A stretch of 64,000 nt of DNA from Saprospiraceae bacterium (GTDB lineage: Bacteria; Bacteroidota; Bacteroidia; Chitinophagales; Saprospiraceae). The translations under genes were made by a program, and so were the position numbers. The stretch covers positions 1-64,000 of the forward strand of contig JADLDL010000086.1 of assembly GCA_020846655.1 (NCBI GenBank), given 5' to 3'. The notes under the pieces are model-generated. The model saw only the letters and a program-made list of their open reading frames with translations. It was not told the origin of the DNA and did no database searches. Below, one piece after another: positions 63,801 to 64,000 of the stretch. How positions within the stretch are numbered: position 1 is the stretch's first letter; every line of letters begins with the position of its first letter.

Positions 63801-64000
63801 ACCATGTCCACGGTTGATGCACAACGTCAAAGCCAGCATACTCCGGGCTTTCCAATGTAATATTCTCCGGAATGCCGCAGAATCGCGTTTGAGTACTGGT
63901 AAAAATGGAAGGCAGTAGGCAGACAAATACATGAGTGGTAGCGGTGCCAGATGCACAAGGGCCGCCGCCCGCATCGACGTTGTACACAAATGTGTACCAG
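60817..64000 (-). CDS. repetitive T9SS surface protein, 5' end outside window
   Basis: Partial: the frame stays open to the window edge, with no signal peptide, so the true start lies beyond 64000. At least 1060 aa are visible. The first part (about 1-390) has Ig/PKD-like modules. Three tandem units of about 197 aa follow, each made of two subdomains: one with ITCFDNNTSDPNDDYWTFDI-like and GPYGVVKTI motifs, and one with GTPYLISDDFY, ECWMVKRTN and GPFLVSDGNW motifs. The C-terminus is a T9SS sorting domain (LFPSPVLDALNIQRK to WTAKFIKR). It is presumably surface-exposed or released. A strong terminator follows. Function (adhesion, structure or binding) is not readable. Confidence 0.88.
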   Translation of the reverse strand, partial: WYTFVYNVDAGGGPCASGTATTHVFVCLLPSIFTSTQTRFCGIPENITLESPEYAGFDVVHQPWTWSASPFPNPTPILTPVNPWTTEVEILDTDVDQYTFRQRIIVDTCYYALGQRTETLKCPGVLEIESDENEVVLRISCDNNILNIEVEDENYIQGLSINIICNNGVCYYEVTYNLFERVVCFVENSITYYTQPVLNDTTVNLLCGGVNPFYAGNYFPTYTGASTTVTIVDVPDNHPNLDEGEILVGNPPLNLLPPGVYVFEVTARRLTGCEDSGILTVNVDNIPAPAAPEVSDFCVDDIVQLVGSIPANPAAQVLWTQISGPTLTFLDPITSTDPRVTSTQSGHVVLEYSFSTSDDCYLADTVEFDILPCDTGCLTITLVQVNCFDNGSADPSDDYWNFVVTISGGDPASYWVAPAVPEAGPYDVEKTIWVGNILASGSTYTLTVNDFFNPECTATITVQVPEPCSDSCTLSIETRVGECNNNGTPYLISDDFYYVDLQVNGVADNECWMVKRTNLDGSSEILGTYYGTNPVTLGPFLVSDGNWGLWVVLCDMMTCNRDAFIIAPEPCSGCHDVTVSNITCFDNNTSDPNDDYWTFDILVNGGPGTYWIATAPVGQSGPYGVVKTILMGHINQYGSSITFSIYDNTTKACRTDVTIPVPTACSDSCNLEIRTEVTRCDDNGTPYLISDDFYSVILDVSGVAPGECWMVKRTNPDGTSQILGTYNSSTSVALGPFLISDGNWNLWVVLCDTSRYCNADSYIIAPEPCSGCHKVTISNVTCYDNGTSDPSDDHWSFDILVDGGPGSFWTATAPVGQSGPYGVVKTIYMGAISQYGGTIEFSIFDDKNKECRTDVSIVVPRACSDECKLNVRTNFSECQRIEGQTVYYVYLTVTGSNGNCWTVKRKLSNGTEIMLGTWSGDQSIILGPFNASEGDWTIWVMACGQFDCVRDLYIRMPCRDADGGTERSEKAAVQQAAAFNLFPSPVLDALNIQRKASADSPMAGEAQFIVLDMLGKTVLQRSMPVAKDYRLLVNELSPGLYYLVVKEQDSVNWTAKFIKR
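61128..62886 (-). repeat. three in-frame tandem repeats of about 591-594 bp
   Basis: The block containing GCCGGAGCAGGG recurs at 61687 and 62281 (594 bp apart), and the equivalent site in the third, more diverged copy is at 62872 (591 bp). The two closest copies share long near-identical stretches, such as the region encoding APVGQSGPYGVVKTI. This indicates recent duplication or ongoing homogenisation. Confidence 0.85.

Overview
The window reads as a chromosomal segment of a Bacteroidota bacterium, most likely of the class Saprospiria (Haliscomenobacter/Lewinella-like). The case rests on four things. There are type IX secretion (T9SS) cargo proteins with C-terminal sorting domains, and a menG-porT gene pair. 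Promoter elements match the Bacteroidota consensus TTG-N17-23-TAnnTTTG, without obvious Shine-Dalgarno sequences. There are also typical Bacteroidota families (DUF2795, carboxynorspermidine-route polyamine genes, LemA/TPM genes). The moderately high GC content would fit Saprospiria better than Flavobacteriia. The taxonomic placement is inference. No rRNA, tRNA, CRISPR array, transposase or prophage was recognised.

Layout. 0-3.8 kb: an unrecognised 358-aa protein and a membrane class III adenylate cyclase. 3.8-5.2 kb: a tight three-gene cassette (92-aa protein, papain-like cysteine peptidase, 199-aa unknown) behind a canonical promoter. 5.2-6.7 kb: an HTTM membrane protein translationally coupled to a small membrane partner. 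6.8-8.5 kb: an EAD-TIR effector followed by an AbiGi-like protein, a probable defence pair, ending at a 168-bp palindrome. 8.7-12.1 kb: LytTR regulator, Kbl, DUF937-OmpA protein. 12.4-19.5 kb: a 1488-aa T9SS adhesin-like protein and an Omp85-family protein. 19.5-23.1 kb: TrmH-type methyltransferase, LemA-TPM-TPM operon, SET-domain protein and XseB. 22.9-28 kb: a minus-strand operon of AAA ATPase, PIN-like protein, OmpR-type regulator and an 876-aa secreted protein. 28-38 kb: polyamine genes (carboxynorspermidine synthase and decarboxylase), YidC, threonine aldolase and several unknowns, with a second large low-complexity palindrome. 38-50 kb: peptide transporter, MsrB, a thioredoxin-dockerin-T9SS fusion, GT2, a RibBX-like protein, MenG, PorT, DnaG, RNase Z and a Crp-family regulator. 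50-58.6 kb: DUF2795, QueA, TypA, TauE, FMO, YidD, NadE. 58.7-64 kb: a T9SS metalloprotease and a repetitive T9SS surface protein that runs off the window end.

How they fit together. Housekeeping genes (yidC, yidD, dnaG, rnz, typA, queA, nadE, menG, porT, xseB) form a normal chromosomal backbone. Into this are set short accessory modules that look like conflict or processing systems: TIR+AbiGi, AAA+PIN-like, and the papain-like peptidase cassette. Long, perfect, AT-rich or low-complexity inverted repeats sit beside two of these modules and at two other gene junctions. The best candidates for undescribed biology are the TIR/AbiGi pair, the peptidase cassette, and the AAA/PIN/response-regulator operon. 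All function calls are from reading the sequence; no database search was run.
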